Source: Secundilactobacillus paracollinoides DSM 15502 = JCM 11969
GTDB taxonomy: Bacteria; Bacillota; Bacilli; Lactobacillales; Lactobacillaceae
Direction: 5' to 3'
DNA: 64,000 bases
Assembly (NCBI RefSeq): GCF_001311135.1
Contig: NZ_BBAG01000001.1
Span: 124,001-188,000, forward strand
Shown here: positions 51,331-58,702 of the stretch, piece after piece
How positions within the stretch are numbered: position 1 is the stretch's first letter
Layout: each line of letters opens with the position of its first letter
Notes under the pieces: generated by a model
Databases searched by the model: none
What the model saw: the letters and a program-made list of their open reading frames with translations, nothing else
Told to the model about the DNA's origin: nothing
Made by a program: the position numbers and the translations under genes

Positions 51331-52778
51331 ATGGCATTTGAAGGATTAACTGAACGATTACAAAACGCGATGAAGCGGCTCCGTGGCAAGGGGAAGGTTT
51401 CTGACGCCGATTTGCGCGACACCATGCGCGAAATTCGGCTGGCCTTACTGGAAGCGGATGTTAACTTTGACGTCGTCAAGGACTTTGTCAAAACTGTCCG
51501 GGAACGGGCCGTTGGCGCGAAGGTGCTGGAAGGCTTGAACCCCGCACAACAGATCGTTAAGATCGTTGACGAAGAATTAACGAAGATGATGGGTGAGACT
51601 GAGGTCCCGCTGAACAAATCGCCAAAGATTCCAACTGTCATCATGATGGCTGGTCTTCAAGGGGCTGGTAAAACGACCACGGTCGGCAAATTAGCCAACC
51701 GGTTGAAGACTGAAGATAATGCGCGGCCGTTAATGATTGCGGCCGACGTTTATCGGCCAGCCGCCATTGACCAGTTAGTAACGGTTGGTCAGCAAATTGA
51801 TGTGCCGGTATTCGAAATGGGTACGGACACGAATCCAGTGGAGATCGTGCGTCAGGGGTTAGCCCAAGCTCAGGAAAACCACAACGATTACGTGTTCATC
51901 GATACTGCTGGTCGGCTCCAAATTGATGAACAGCTCATGAATGAATTGGCCGATATCAAAGACCTGGCCCACCCAGATGAAATTTTACTGGTCGTGGATG
52001 CCATGACTGGGCAAAACGCCGTCGCTACGGCACAAGGTTTAATGATAAGCTCGATGTGACGGGTGTGATCTTAACAAAACTTGATGGCGACACCCGTGGT
52101 GGGGCTGCGCTGTCAATTCGGGCCGTCACTGGGAAGCCAATCAAGTTCGTTGGTGAAGGTGAAAAGATGTCTGATTTGGACGTCTTTCACCCTGATCGGA
52201 TGGCCTCCCGGATCCTTGGGATGGGCGACATGCTGTCCCTGATCGAAAAGACGCAAAAAGAGTATGATGAAAAGCAAGCGCAAGAGCTCACTGAACGCAT
52301 TCAGGAAAATTCGTTTGATTTCAATGATTTCTTGGATCAAATGCAACAGATTCAAAAGATGGGGCCAATGGACCAGATCATGAAAATGATTCCTGGGATG
52401 GCTAACAATCCTGCCATGGCGAACGCGCAGCTGGATCCAAAAGACATGGATCATACAAAGGCCGTCATCTACTCAATGACTGAGCAGGAACGGACGAATC
52501 CTGACGTCTTGAACCCCTCACGTCGCCGTCGAATTGCGGCTGGTTCTGGCCGTCCTGTCCAAGAAGTTAACCGGATGATCAAGCAGTTCAATCAGATGAA
52601 AAAGATGATGAACCAGGTCTCAAAGGGAAACTTCTCAGGCATGGAAGGTCTAATGGGCCAATCAGGCATGGGCGGCGCCATGGGTGGCAAGATGGGCCAA
52701 ATGGCCATGAAGCAGATGTCTCGACGCATTAAGAAGAATAAGAAACGTCGGAATAATTTGAAACGTCGGCGGAAATAA
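51331..52778 (+). CDS. ffh: Signal recognition particle protein Ffh (frameshifted as sequenced)
   Basis: SRP GTPase that carries nascent membrane proteins to FtsY. N domain, P-loop GLQGAGKTTTVGKLA, DVYRPAA, DTAGRLQIDEQLMNEL, TKLDGDTRGG, then a Met-rich M domain that binds 4.5S RNA and signal peptides (..MGQSGMGGAMGGKMGQMA..). Lesion near 52040: CAAGGTTTAATG lacks one T (repaired AQGFNDKLDVTG). About 482 aa. ATG 51331 is the family start. Confidence 0.95.
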
Positions 52779-52790
52779 GTCAATTAGATA

Positions 52791-52834
52791 GAATTCAGAT
52801 CATTTCCTTTAGCGGGTAGTCTGGGTTCTTTTTG
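52791..52834 (+). terminator. Terminator after ffh
   Basis: GAATTCAGA pairs with TCTGGGTTC (two G-U pairs), followed by five Ts. Confidence 0.6.
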
Positions 52835-52841
52835 TTTTTGT

Positions 52842-52870
52842 TTGATGGGAAAGGTTTTTATCGTTAATAT
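52842..52870 (+). promoter_or_regulatory. Possible promoter of the MoxR/VWA trio
   Basis: TTGATG, a 17-base spacer and TAATAT, about 65 bases before the MoxR-type gene. Confidence 0.5.
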
Positions 52871-52935
52871 GAAGTAACAACAGATACTGCTGGTTACTTT
52901 GAATTCATCACACTAAAGTCGAAAGAAGGCTCAAT

Positions 52936-54126
52936 ATGTTAAGCTACCAACAACTGCTCGTGGCGATTCCACTCGTGCTAAAAGCAGGTAACGTGCCGAC
53001 CATCGTTGGTGAAGCGGGTATTGGTAAATCGGCATTGGTTGCAGATGTTGCCGACCAGATGCAGGCCAAATTATTTACGACAACGGTCAGTTTGTCTGAA
53101 AAAGGTGACCTTGCTATTCCAATTCCGCCACTGACAGATAAGGCTTACGTCCAAACGACACGGTATGGTGAACTTGCTGACGTTAAGTTTGGCTATACGC
53201 ACACCCTGATCGAAATTATTCACGCTGCGGAAGCTGAATCCAATCGGCCCATTATTTGGTTTCTTGATGAGTTTAATCGGGGGACACAAGCCGTTCAAAG
53301 TGAGTTGATGAATTTGGTGTTGCAACGACAGATCAATACGCTGAAGTTACCCGCTCAAGTTCACTTGATCCTGGCAGAAAACCCGGATGCAACGATGGCT
53401 GGTTTTGAACAAAGCGATTACGGCGTGGTCACTGGTGATGCGGCCATCAACGATCGGACAGTTCGACTTGTGATGCGTGCCGATACTGCCGACTGGTTGG
53501 CTTGGGCAAGACAGGATAATGGTCATGGCCAGCCTAGAATTCAGCCAACAGTGACCCGTTTTATTGAAGAAAATCCGAACCAGTTGCGGCCTAGTGATCA
53601 CGATGACGATCTGTATCCAACACCGCGTGCATGGGCACGGGTCTCAGCGAATCTCACGCAATTAAGCATATTGCCTGCTGACCAGCAATCGGCTTTACGA
53701 TTAGATGTTTTAGCGGGTGATCTGGGTGTCACTGTGAGTCGCGCGTTTGAACAATATTTGCGTCGCGATGAACAGGGACTTACAGCGGCTGAAATATACG
53801 CGGATGCTGAGGAGACACCTGAGTTGTCAGCCACAGTTCTAGACCGGTTTGACCGTTTTAATCCGGGTCAGCAGCAAAGCATCCTGGCCGACCTCGTTGA
53901 TCAAAACCCGACCTATCCATTGAACACCCCGCAAGTTGCAGGAAGATTTTTGACGCTGTTACAACACCTTGCTCCAGATGGTCAGTACGCGATTGCGCTT
54001 AAAATTGCGGAAACCCCAGAAATTCTGGAGGGCTTGGCTGCTCATGCCGAGCAGAAACCGGATGCTGTGGCTGACCTGTATCAAGCTTTAGCACAGATCG
54101 GCGTGGCGAGTGATGCACAGAACTAA
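52936..54126 (+). CDS. MoxR-type AAA+ ATPase
   Basis: 396 aa. Walker A GEAGIGKSAL, Walker B WFLDEFNRG, and the sensor region (HLILAENPD) place it with MoxR/RavA-like AAA+ ATPases. These act as chaperones for VWA-domain partners, often for metal insertion or complex activation. The next gene is a VWA protein, so a pair is likely. The C-terminal third (from about 290) is helical and not recognised. GAAAGAAGG precedes the ATG. Intact. Confidence 0.85.
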   Translation: MLSYQQLLVAIPLVLKAGNVPTIVGEAGIGKSALVADVADQMQAKLFTTTVSLSEKGDLAIPIPPLTDKAYVQTTRYGELADVKFGYTHTLIEIIHAAEAESNRPIIWFLDEFNRGTQAVQSELMNLVLQRQINTLKLPAQVHLILAENPDATMAGFEQSDYGVVTGDAAINDRTVRLVMRADTADWLAWARQDNGHGQPRIQPTVTRFIEENPNQLRPSDHDDDLYPTPRAWARVSANLTQLSILPADQQSALRLDVLAGDLGVTVSRAFEQYLRRDEQGLTAAEIYADAEETPELSATVLDRFDRFNPGQQQSILADLVDQNPTYPLNTPQVAGRFLTLLQHLAPDGQYAIALKIAETPEILEGLAAHAEQKPDAVADLYQALAQIGVASDAQN

Positions 54127-54150
54127 GATTCTTGAAAGGGAGGGCGTCGA

Positions 54151-55407
54151 ATGTCGTTTTCACAAGCGTTAATGACGCTAAAACAACTTCCCGCTGGCAG
54201 TCAGCAAGACGAGGCGTGTCTGTCCTTGTTGACTCAGGCCACAATGACAATGCTGGGCAGTCAGCGCCTTTATGGCGAGCTGCTCTTACGACTGCCTAAA
54301 CGAGTGGTTCACGACCAGCAGGCTGCCGTTAAATTGCAAGTGAAACCGGAATTGACACTATTGGTTGACCCTGCAGAACTCATTCGGCTTTGTCAAACGC
54401 CCGAATCAGTAATGGCAATCCTGGCCCATGTTTTGGGCCATCTCATTTGGCATCATATCGACCGGTACGGTGCCCAGTCTGAAGACCCGTTTGTCCAGTT
54501 AGCCACCGATATGGCGGTCAATGAGTATGTGCCACATTTGCCGCAGGGCGCGATTACGCGTTCACAAATGAACTACCAATATCATTTAAATCTTCAGCCA
54601 AAACAAGATTCAGGTGTGTATTTGCGTGCGCTTAAAAAATTGAATTTGGGCACGCAACAGCAGGGCCGGTCTTTTCAACCGGGAAGTGCGACTCAGCTGC
54701 CAACGGTGACGCAACTGGATAGTCACGCAGAATGGCACAAAACGGACGCTCAGGCAACGTTAGCAGTTGATCAGCTGTTATCTCAGGCTTGGCATGGGAC
54801 GCCCGTTAAGCAGCGCGGATTACTGCCTAGTCAGATGCAACAGCAACTGCAAGTGACCGTTCAGCCGCTTCGACTCGATTGGCGCCAGCTTTTGCAACGT
54901 GGGCTTGGCAGCACGCTTAAGTTGCGAGATGATGCCTACAATCGGTTTGACCGGCGACAGCCGTACCGGTTGGAACTGCCAGGAACACGCGTCAGTCCGG
55001 TCAGAACGGTACTGGTCTTTGTTGATCAGTCTGGGTCAATGAGCGACGCGGAAGTCAGCAGTATTTTGGGTCAGGTGATGACCCTGATCAAACGGTATCA
55101 GGATGCGCTTGTTGTTATTCCGTTTGACGCCGTTGTTCATGCCGACCAGGCACAAACGATTCGTCGCGCCAATCAACTTGACGCTCATCGGTTCGGTGGG
55201 GGCGGCACAGCATATCAGCCGATTTTTGATTGGCTGCTGACAAATGGCTATCGAAATGATAATGCGGTGGCCCTGATCTTGACTGATGGGCATGGTGAGG
55301 AACACGTATCACAGCATCGGTTCACTAATGTGATCTGGGGGTTGACGACAACCGTTCAGGACCTCTCAGTCGAGAATCCAAGCGGCGCAGTGACCGTTAT
55401 TGCTTAA
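54151..55407 (+). CDS. VWA-domain protein with metallopeptidase-like N-terminal domain
   Basis: 418 aa. The N-terminal half looks like the DUF2201/putative metallopeptidase domain; at the place of an HExxH site it has AHVLGHLIWHH, with the Glu replaced by Val. The C-terminal half is a von Willebrand A domain with a full MIDAS: DQSGSMS, the Thr in GGGGTAYQP, and LTDGHGE. It partners with the preceding MoxR ATPase; the target is unknown. RBS AAAGGGAGG. Confidence 0.85.
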   Translation: MSFSQALMTLKQLPAGSQQDEACLSLLTQATMTMLGSQRLYGELLLRLPKRVVHDQQAAVKLQVKPELTLLVDPAELIRLCQTPESVMAILAHVLGHLIWHHIDRYGAQSEDPFVQLATDMAVNEYVPHLPQGAITRSQMNYQYHLNLQPKQDSGVYLRALKKLNLGTQQQGRSFQPGSATQLPTVTQLDSHAEWHKTDAQATLAVDQLLSQAWHGTPVKQRGLLPSQMQQQLQVTVQPLRLDWRQLLQRGLGSTLKLRDDAYNRFDRRQPYRLELPGTRVSPVRTVLVFVDQSGSMSDAEVSSILGQVMTLIKRYQDALVVIPFDAVVHADQAQTIRRANQLDAHRFGGGGTAYQPIFDWLLTNGYRNDNAVALILTDGHGEEHVSQHRFTNVIWGLTTTVQDLSVENPSGAVTVIA

Positions 55408-55427
55408 CCCACAAAGGAGGAGTAAAC

Positions 55428-55715
55428 ATGCTTTCAGCAGCGGATTGTCGTAGTGTGATTCAGCATGATGCACGTTATCAGCGTGCGAGAAAACTACTAG
55501 CGGATGATTGGCAGTCAGTCGATACAAGTAACCCGCTCATGAGTGAACTGATCACGGTTCAAGATCTGCAGTTTGCACAAGCGTTACAACGTGCTCAGCT
55601 GGTGCCACTTACGCTCGATTTGGCTGACTATGGTTCTGTAATGGCGTTTTTAAATCACCATCAACGTACCATTACAACCGCGTCACAGCAGTGGTTAACC
55701 CAAAAATTCAAATAG
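55428..55715 (+). CDS. Hypothetical protein, 95 aa, third gene of MoxR/VWA trio
   Basis: A soluble, mostly helical 95-aa protein (LSAADCRSVIQHDARYQRAR.., ITVQDLQFAQALQRAQLVPL..). The family is not recognised. A perfect AAAGGAGGAG precedes the ATG 20 bases after the VWA gene, and a terminator follows, so it is the last gene of a three-gene operon and probably works with the ATPase or VWA protein. Confidence 0.7.
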   Translation: MLSAADCRSVIQHDARYQRARKLLADDWQSVDTSNPLMSELITVQDLQFAQALQRAQLVPLTLDLADYGSVMAFLNHHQRTITTASQQWLTQKFK

Positions 55716-55720
55716 ATTTA

Positions 55721-55752
55721 AGGGTGTAAAGAAAAAAACCTTTACAACCCTC
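55721..55752 (+). terminator. Hairpin terminator overlapping the rpsP promoter
   Basis: AGGGTGTAAAG pairs with CTTTACAACCCT; a weak T-rich tail follows. Confidence 0.6.
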
Positions 55753-55769
55753 TTATTTACTGGTATATT
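55741..55769 (+). promoter_or_regulatory. Promoter of rpsP
   Basis: TTTACA, a 17-base spacer and TATATT with TGG before it. The -35 box lies in the right arm of the upstream terminator. Confidence 0.7.
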
Positions 55770-55805
55770 ATTTATCGTTGAAAGAATTACAGGAGGTGTC
55801 AATGC

Positions 55806-56081
55806 ATGTCAGTTAAGATTCGTTTAAAGCGGATGGGTTCAAAGAAGCGCCCATTCTACCGTATCGTTGTTGCGGACTCACGGAGCCCTCGTGACGGTCG
55901 TTTTATCGAAAAAGTTGGGACTTACAACCCACTTGCTGAACCAGCCAAGGTTGAACTTGAAGAAGAATCAATCATGAACTGGTTGAACAATGGTGCCCAA
56001 CCTTCAGATACTGTTCGGAACATCCTTTCGAACGCCGGTATCATGAAGAAGTTCCACGAAGCTAAGTTTTCAAAGAAATAA
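55806..56081 (+). CDS. rpsP: Ribosomal protein S16
   Basis: 91 aa bS16: [51 protein letters not shown]. First gene of the rpsP-khpA-rimM-trmD-rplS run. Confidence 0.98.
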   Translation: MSVKIRLKRMGSKKRPFYRIVVADSRSPRDGRFIEKVGTYNPLAEPAKVELEEESIMNWLNNGAQPSDTVRNILSNAGIMKKFHEAKFSKK

Positions 56082-56096
56082 GCGAAGTGATCAGTA

Positions 56097-56354
56097 ATGA
56101 CCGACTTTAAACAACTCATTAAAACAATTGTCACACCACTAGTTGAGAACCCGGACGCCATTAGTATCGAAGAGGTAGAAACAGATCGTTTTTACGAATT
56201 CCATCTAACGGTGGCTGGTGACGATATCGGTCGGGTGATCGGAAAGCGCGGCCACGTGGCCTCAGCCATCCGGACGATTGTATATAGCGTGCGGGTCAAA
56301 GGCCCAAAGCGTGTTCGTTTAGTCATTAACGACGAATCAAAGGCTCCCGAATGA
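56097..56354 (+). CDS. khpA: KH-domain RNA-binding protein KhpA
   Basis: 85 aa, one KH domain with the GRVIGKRGHVASAIR loop. KhpA pairs with KhpB to bind RNA and affects cell division in streptococci and lactobacilli. It follows rpsP at 15 bases. Confidence 0.95.
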   Translation: MTDFKQLIKTIVTPLVENPDAISIEEVETDRFYEFHLTVAGDDIGRVIGKRGHVASAIRTIVYSVRVKGPKRVRLVINDESKAPE

Positions 56355-56391
56355 AGTGGTTTTGAGACTGCTTCTTTTGGAGGCTTTTTTT
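56343..56391 (+). terminator. Possible terminator after khpA
   Basis: GCTCC..GGAGGC outer stem with an inner GAAG..CTTC stem and seven Ts; it overlaps the khpA stop. Stem not perfect. Confidence 0.5.
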
Positions 56392-56394
56392 GTA

Positions 56395-56518
56395 AGAGTG
56401 TGAAGCAAGGCGGTTAAGGGGCAGAATGTAACGGACTCTGGCAGAAATTCCTGAACTTGGTATTTTTGCCAGAGTCCGTTACATGGCCGCCCCTTGCCTT
56501 GCTGAACACGTTTCGGCA
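56395..56518 (+). repeat. Palindromic repeat family, copy F
   Basis: The clearest full copy: AGAGTGTGAAGCAAGGCGG, TTAAGGGGCAGA, core arms ATGTAACGGACTCTGGCA and TGCCAGAGTCCGTTACAT (18 perfect pairs) with inner AAATTCC/GGTATTT and loop TGAACTT, then GGCCGCCCCTTGCCTTGCTG and AACACGTTTCGGCA. Between khpA and rimM. Confidence 0.9.
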
Positions 56519-56615
56519 AAAGAAGCGAGTAAGCAAAACAGAAATTCCTGGGCTTGGAATTTTTGTCAGAGTTGGCTTAGGCAGGAGCCTCTGCCTTGCT
56601 GAACATGTTTCAGCA
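56519..56615 (+). repeat. Palindromic repeat family, partial copy G
   Basis: Directly after copy F. The left end is missing. It keeps the loop area (AGAAATTCCTGGGCTTGGAA), the right arm GTCAGAGTTGGCTTAGGCAG and the right end GCCTTGCTGAACATGTTTCA. The right arm resembles copy D more than copy F, so G is not a simple tandem duplicate of F. Confidence 0.8.
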
Positions 56616-56713
56616 ATATAAAAATAACCAGTTAAAACCCAAAATAAAATTGACTATCCAATACAAAATCAAACCTATAAACTAAAAATTAAAACCAGAA
56701 AGGCAGTGACCGC

Positions 56714-57235
56714 ATGTACTATAAAGTAGGCACCATCGTAAACACCCACGGCATTCGCGGCGAACTAAAAGTTGTCACCACGACAGACTTTCCTGACCAG
56801 CGATTCAAAAAGGGCAGTCAGTTAGCTGTTTTTAAAAAGGAGTCGGATCAAAAGCCGAAACAGACGATCACCATTGCCAGCTCGCGCCAGCACAAAGGCT
56901 TTATGCTGATCACATTAGAGGGGGTTGCTGACATTAACGAAGTGTTGCCACTAAAGGGGACAACGTTAAAGGTTTCAGACGATAACCTCTCTGACAGCGA
57001 CCTGGATGATGGACAGTACTACTACCATCAGATCATCGGGTTAGCTGTTGTGACTGAAGATGGCGAGCACTTGGGCGAAATTAAGGAAATTTTGGCGCCT
57101 GGGGCAAACGACGTGTGGGTCGTTGCGCGACCGGAAAAAGATGATCTGCTGCTGCCGGTCATCGATCAGGTCGTTAAACGCGTTGAATTAGACAAAAACC
57201 AAGTCGTCGTCGAATTAATGGAGGGGTTAGAGTAA
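56714..57235 (+). CDS. rimM: Ribosome maturation factor RimM
   Basis: 173 aa. N-terminal beta domain ([20 protein letters not shown]) and C-terminal PRC-barrel ([12 protein letters not shown].., [19 protein letters not shown]). It helps 16S processing with S19. The stop is 2 bases before trmD. Confidence 0.96.
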   Translation: MYYKVGTIVNTHGIRGELKVVTTTDFPDQRFKKGSQLAVFKKESDQKPKQTITIASSRQHKGFMLITLEGVADINEVLPLKGTTLKVSDDNLSDSDLDDGQYYYHQIIGLAVVTEDGEHLGEIKEILAPGANDVWVVARPEKDDLLLPVIDQVVKRVELDKNQVVVELMEGLE

Positions 57236-57237
57236 CC

Positions 57238-57996
57238 ATGCGGATCGATGTGTTAAGTCTCTTTCCAAACATGTTCAGTGGGCCATTACATGATTCAATT
57301 GTTGGCAAGGCCCTGGAACGCGACCAGTTAACGTTAGAAGTGACCGATTTTCGGCAGTATTCGACCAACAAGCATGGCAACGTTGACGACTATCCATTTG
57401 GTGGCGGTGCTGGTATGTTGTTGCAGGCGCAACCGCTATTTGACGCCTTCGCTGCAACCCAGAAAACGGCAAGTGAGGCCGGGATTCCGTCGGGGCGGGT
57501 CATTTTAATGGATCCAGCAGGTGTTCCGTTTACCCAAAGGGTGGCGGAAGACTTTTCGCGCGAGGACCATTTGACGTTCATCTGCGGCCACTATGAGGGC
57601 TATGATGAACGCATTCGGACCCTTGTGACGGACGAGGTCTCAATGGGTGATTATGTGCTTACTGGCGGTGAATTACCGGCAATGGTGATGATTGATGCCA
57701 TTACCCGACTGCTGCCTGGTGTGCTTGGTAACGAGGCCTCAGCTCCTGGCGATTCCTTTTCAACCGGACTGCTCGAATACCCGCAATACACGCGGCCGGC
57801 GGAGTTTCGCGGGATGAAAGTCCCCGATGTCCTGATCAGCGGTGATCATCAAAAAATCGATGATTGGCGCGAAGCACAATCGCTAAAACGGACGTTGGAA
57901 CGGCGTCCAGACCTGTTGGATAAGTTACAGTTAACTGCCAAACAGCAGCACTTGTTGCGCGACATTCAACTTGAATTGGATGAAAATGCAGATTAG
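57238..57996 (+). CDS. trmD: tRNA (guanine-37-N1)-methyltransferase
   Basis: SPOUT (knotted) methyltransferase preventing frameshifting at proline codons, 252 aa. [38 protein letters not shown], and [11 protein letters not shown] are diagnostic. Intact. Confidence 0.98.
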   Translation: MRIDVLSLFPNMFSGPLHDSIVGKALERDQLTLEVTDFRQYSTNKHGNVDDYPFGGGAGMLLQAQPLFDAFAATQKTASEAGIPSGRVILMDPAGVPFTQRVAEDFSREDHLTFICGHYEGYDERIRTLVTDEVSMGDYVLTGGELPAMVMIDAITRLLPGVLGNEASAPGDSFSTGLLEYPQYTRPAEFRGMKVPDVLISGDHQKIDDWREAQSLKRTLERRPDLLDKLQLTAKQQHLLRDIQLELDENAD

Positions 57997-58034
57997 GGTT
58001 TACTCAAGTCTTGAGATATGATAGTCTAGTTATT

Positions 58035-58092
58035 GGCTGTTGAAAGCCACATTAACAACATTCCGCTGTCGAGAAGAGAATGAATGTTGGCG
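58035..58092 (+). promoter_or_regulatory. Probable L19 leader
   Basis: Two hairpins before rplS: GGCT..AGCC and CAACATTC..GAATGTTG (8 perfect pairs). The second lies just upstream of the ribosome site. Ribosomal L19 leaders are a known Firmicutes RNA family here; assignment is by position and structure. Confidence 0.55.
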
Positions 58093-58107
58093 AAGGGAAA
58101 GATATTC

Positions 58108-58470
58108 ATGCGTCAAAATCAATTAATCGAAAAGATCAACGCAGATCAATTACGTACCGACATTCCTAACTTCCGTCCTGGGGACACCATTCGTGTTCAC
58201 GCCAAGGTTGTTGAAGGCACTCGCGAACGTATCCAATTGTTTGAAGGGGTCGTTATCAAGCGTCACGGTACCGGCATCCAAGCAATGTACACTGTTCGTA
58301 AGATCACCAACGGTGTCGGTGTTGAGCGGACGTTCCCAGTTCACTCACCACGAGTCGCTGAAGTTGAAGTTGTACGTTACGGTCGTGTCCGTCGTGCTAA
58401 GCTTTACTACTTACGTGCATTGCATGGTAAGGCAGCTCGTATTCCAGAATCACGTCGTCCTCGTAACTAG
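58108..58470 (+). CDS. rplS: Ribosomal protein L19
   Basis: 120 aa bL19: [65 protein letters not shown] 58108 is chosen, with GAAGGGAAAG upstream. A good terminator follows. Confidence 0.97.
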   Translation: MRQNQLIEKINADQLRTDIPNFRPGDTIRVHAKVVEGTRERIQLFEGVVIKRHGTGIQAMYTVRKITNGVGVERTFPVHSPRVAEVEVVRYGRVRRAKLYYLRALHGKAARIPESRRPRN

Positions 58471-58488
58471 TTCGACATCTGGCAAAAA

Positions 58489-58534
58489 TGAAGCACTTGG
58501 GGTTAGCGCTAAGCTGACTTTGAGTGCTTTTTTG
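58489..58534 (+). terminator. Terminator after rplS
   Basis: AAGCACTT pairs with GAGTGCTT, with an inner GGTTAGC/AAGCTGA-type stem and six Ts. Confidence 0.75.
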
Positions 58535-58702
58535 TTGGCAAAGACTGAATCTAAGTGCTAAAAATGTGACGAAACCCTGTTTTTATTCTTAAGAATCGGC
58601 CATCTTAACCGGGTTTTAAGGACAAAAGGGAGATTCGTGGCATAATAGAAGATGGCATAATTCTGAAAAAAAGTGTGATTTATTGAAAAGGCGGGAGAAC
58701 TG

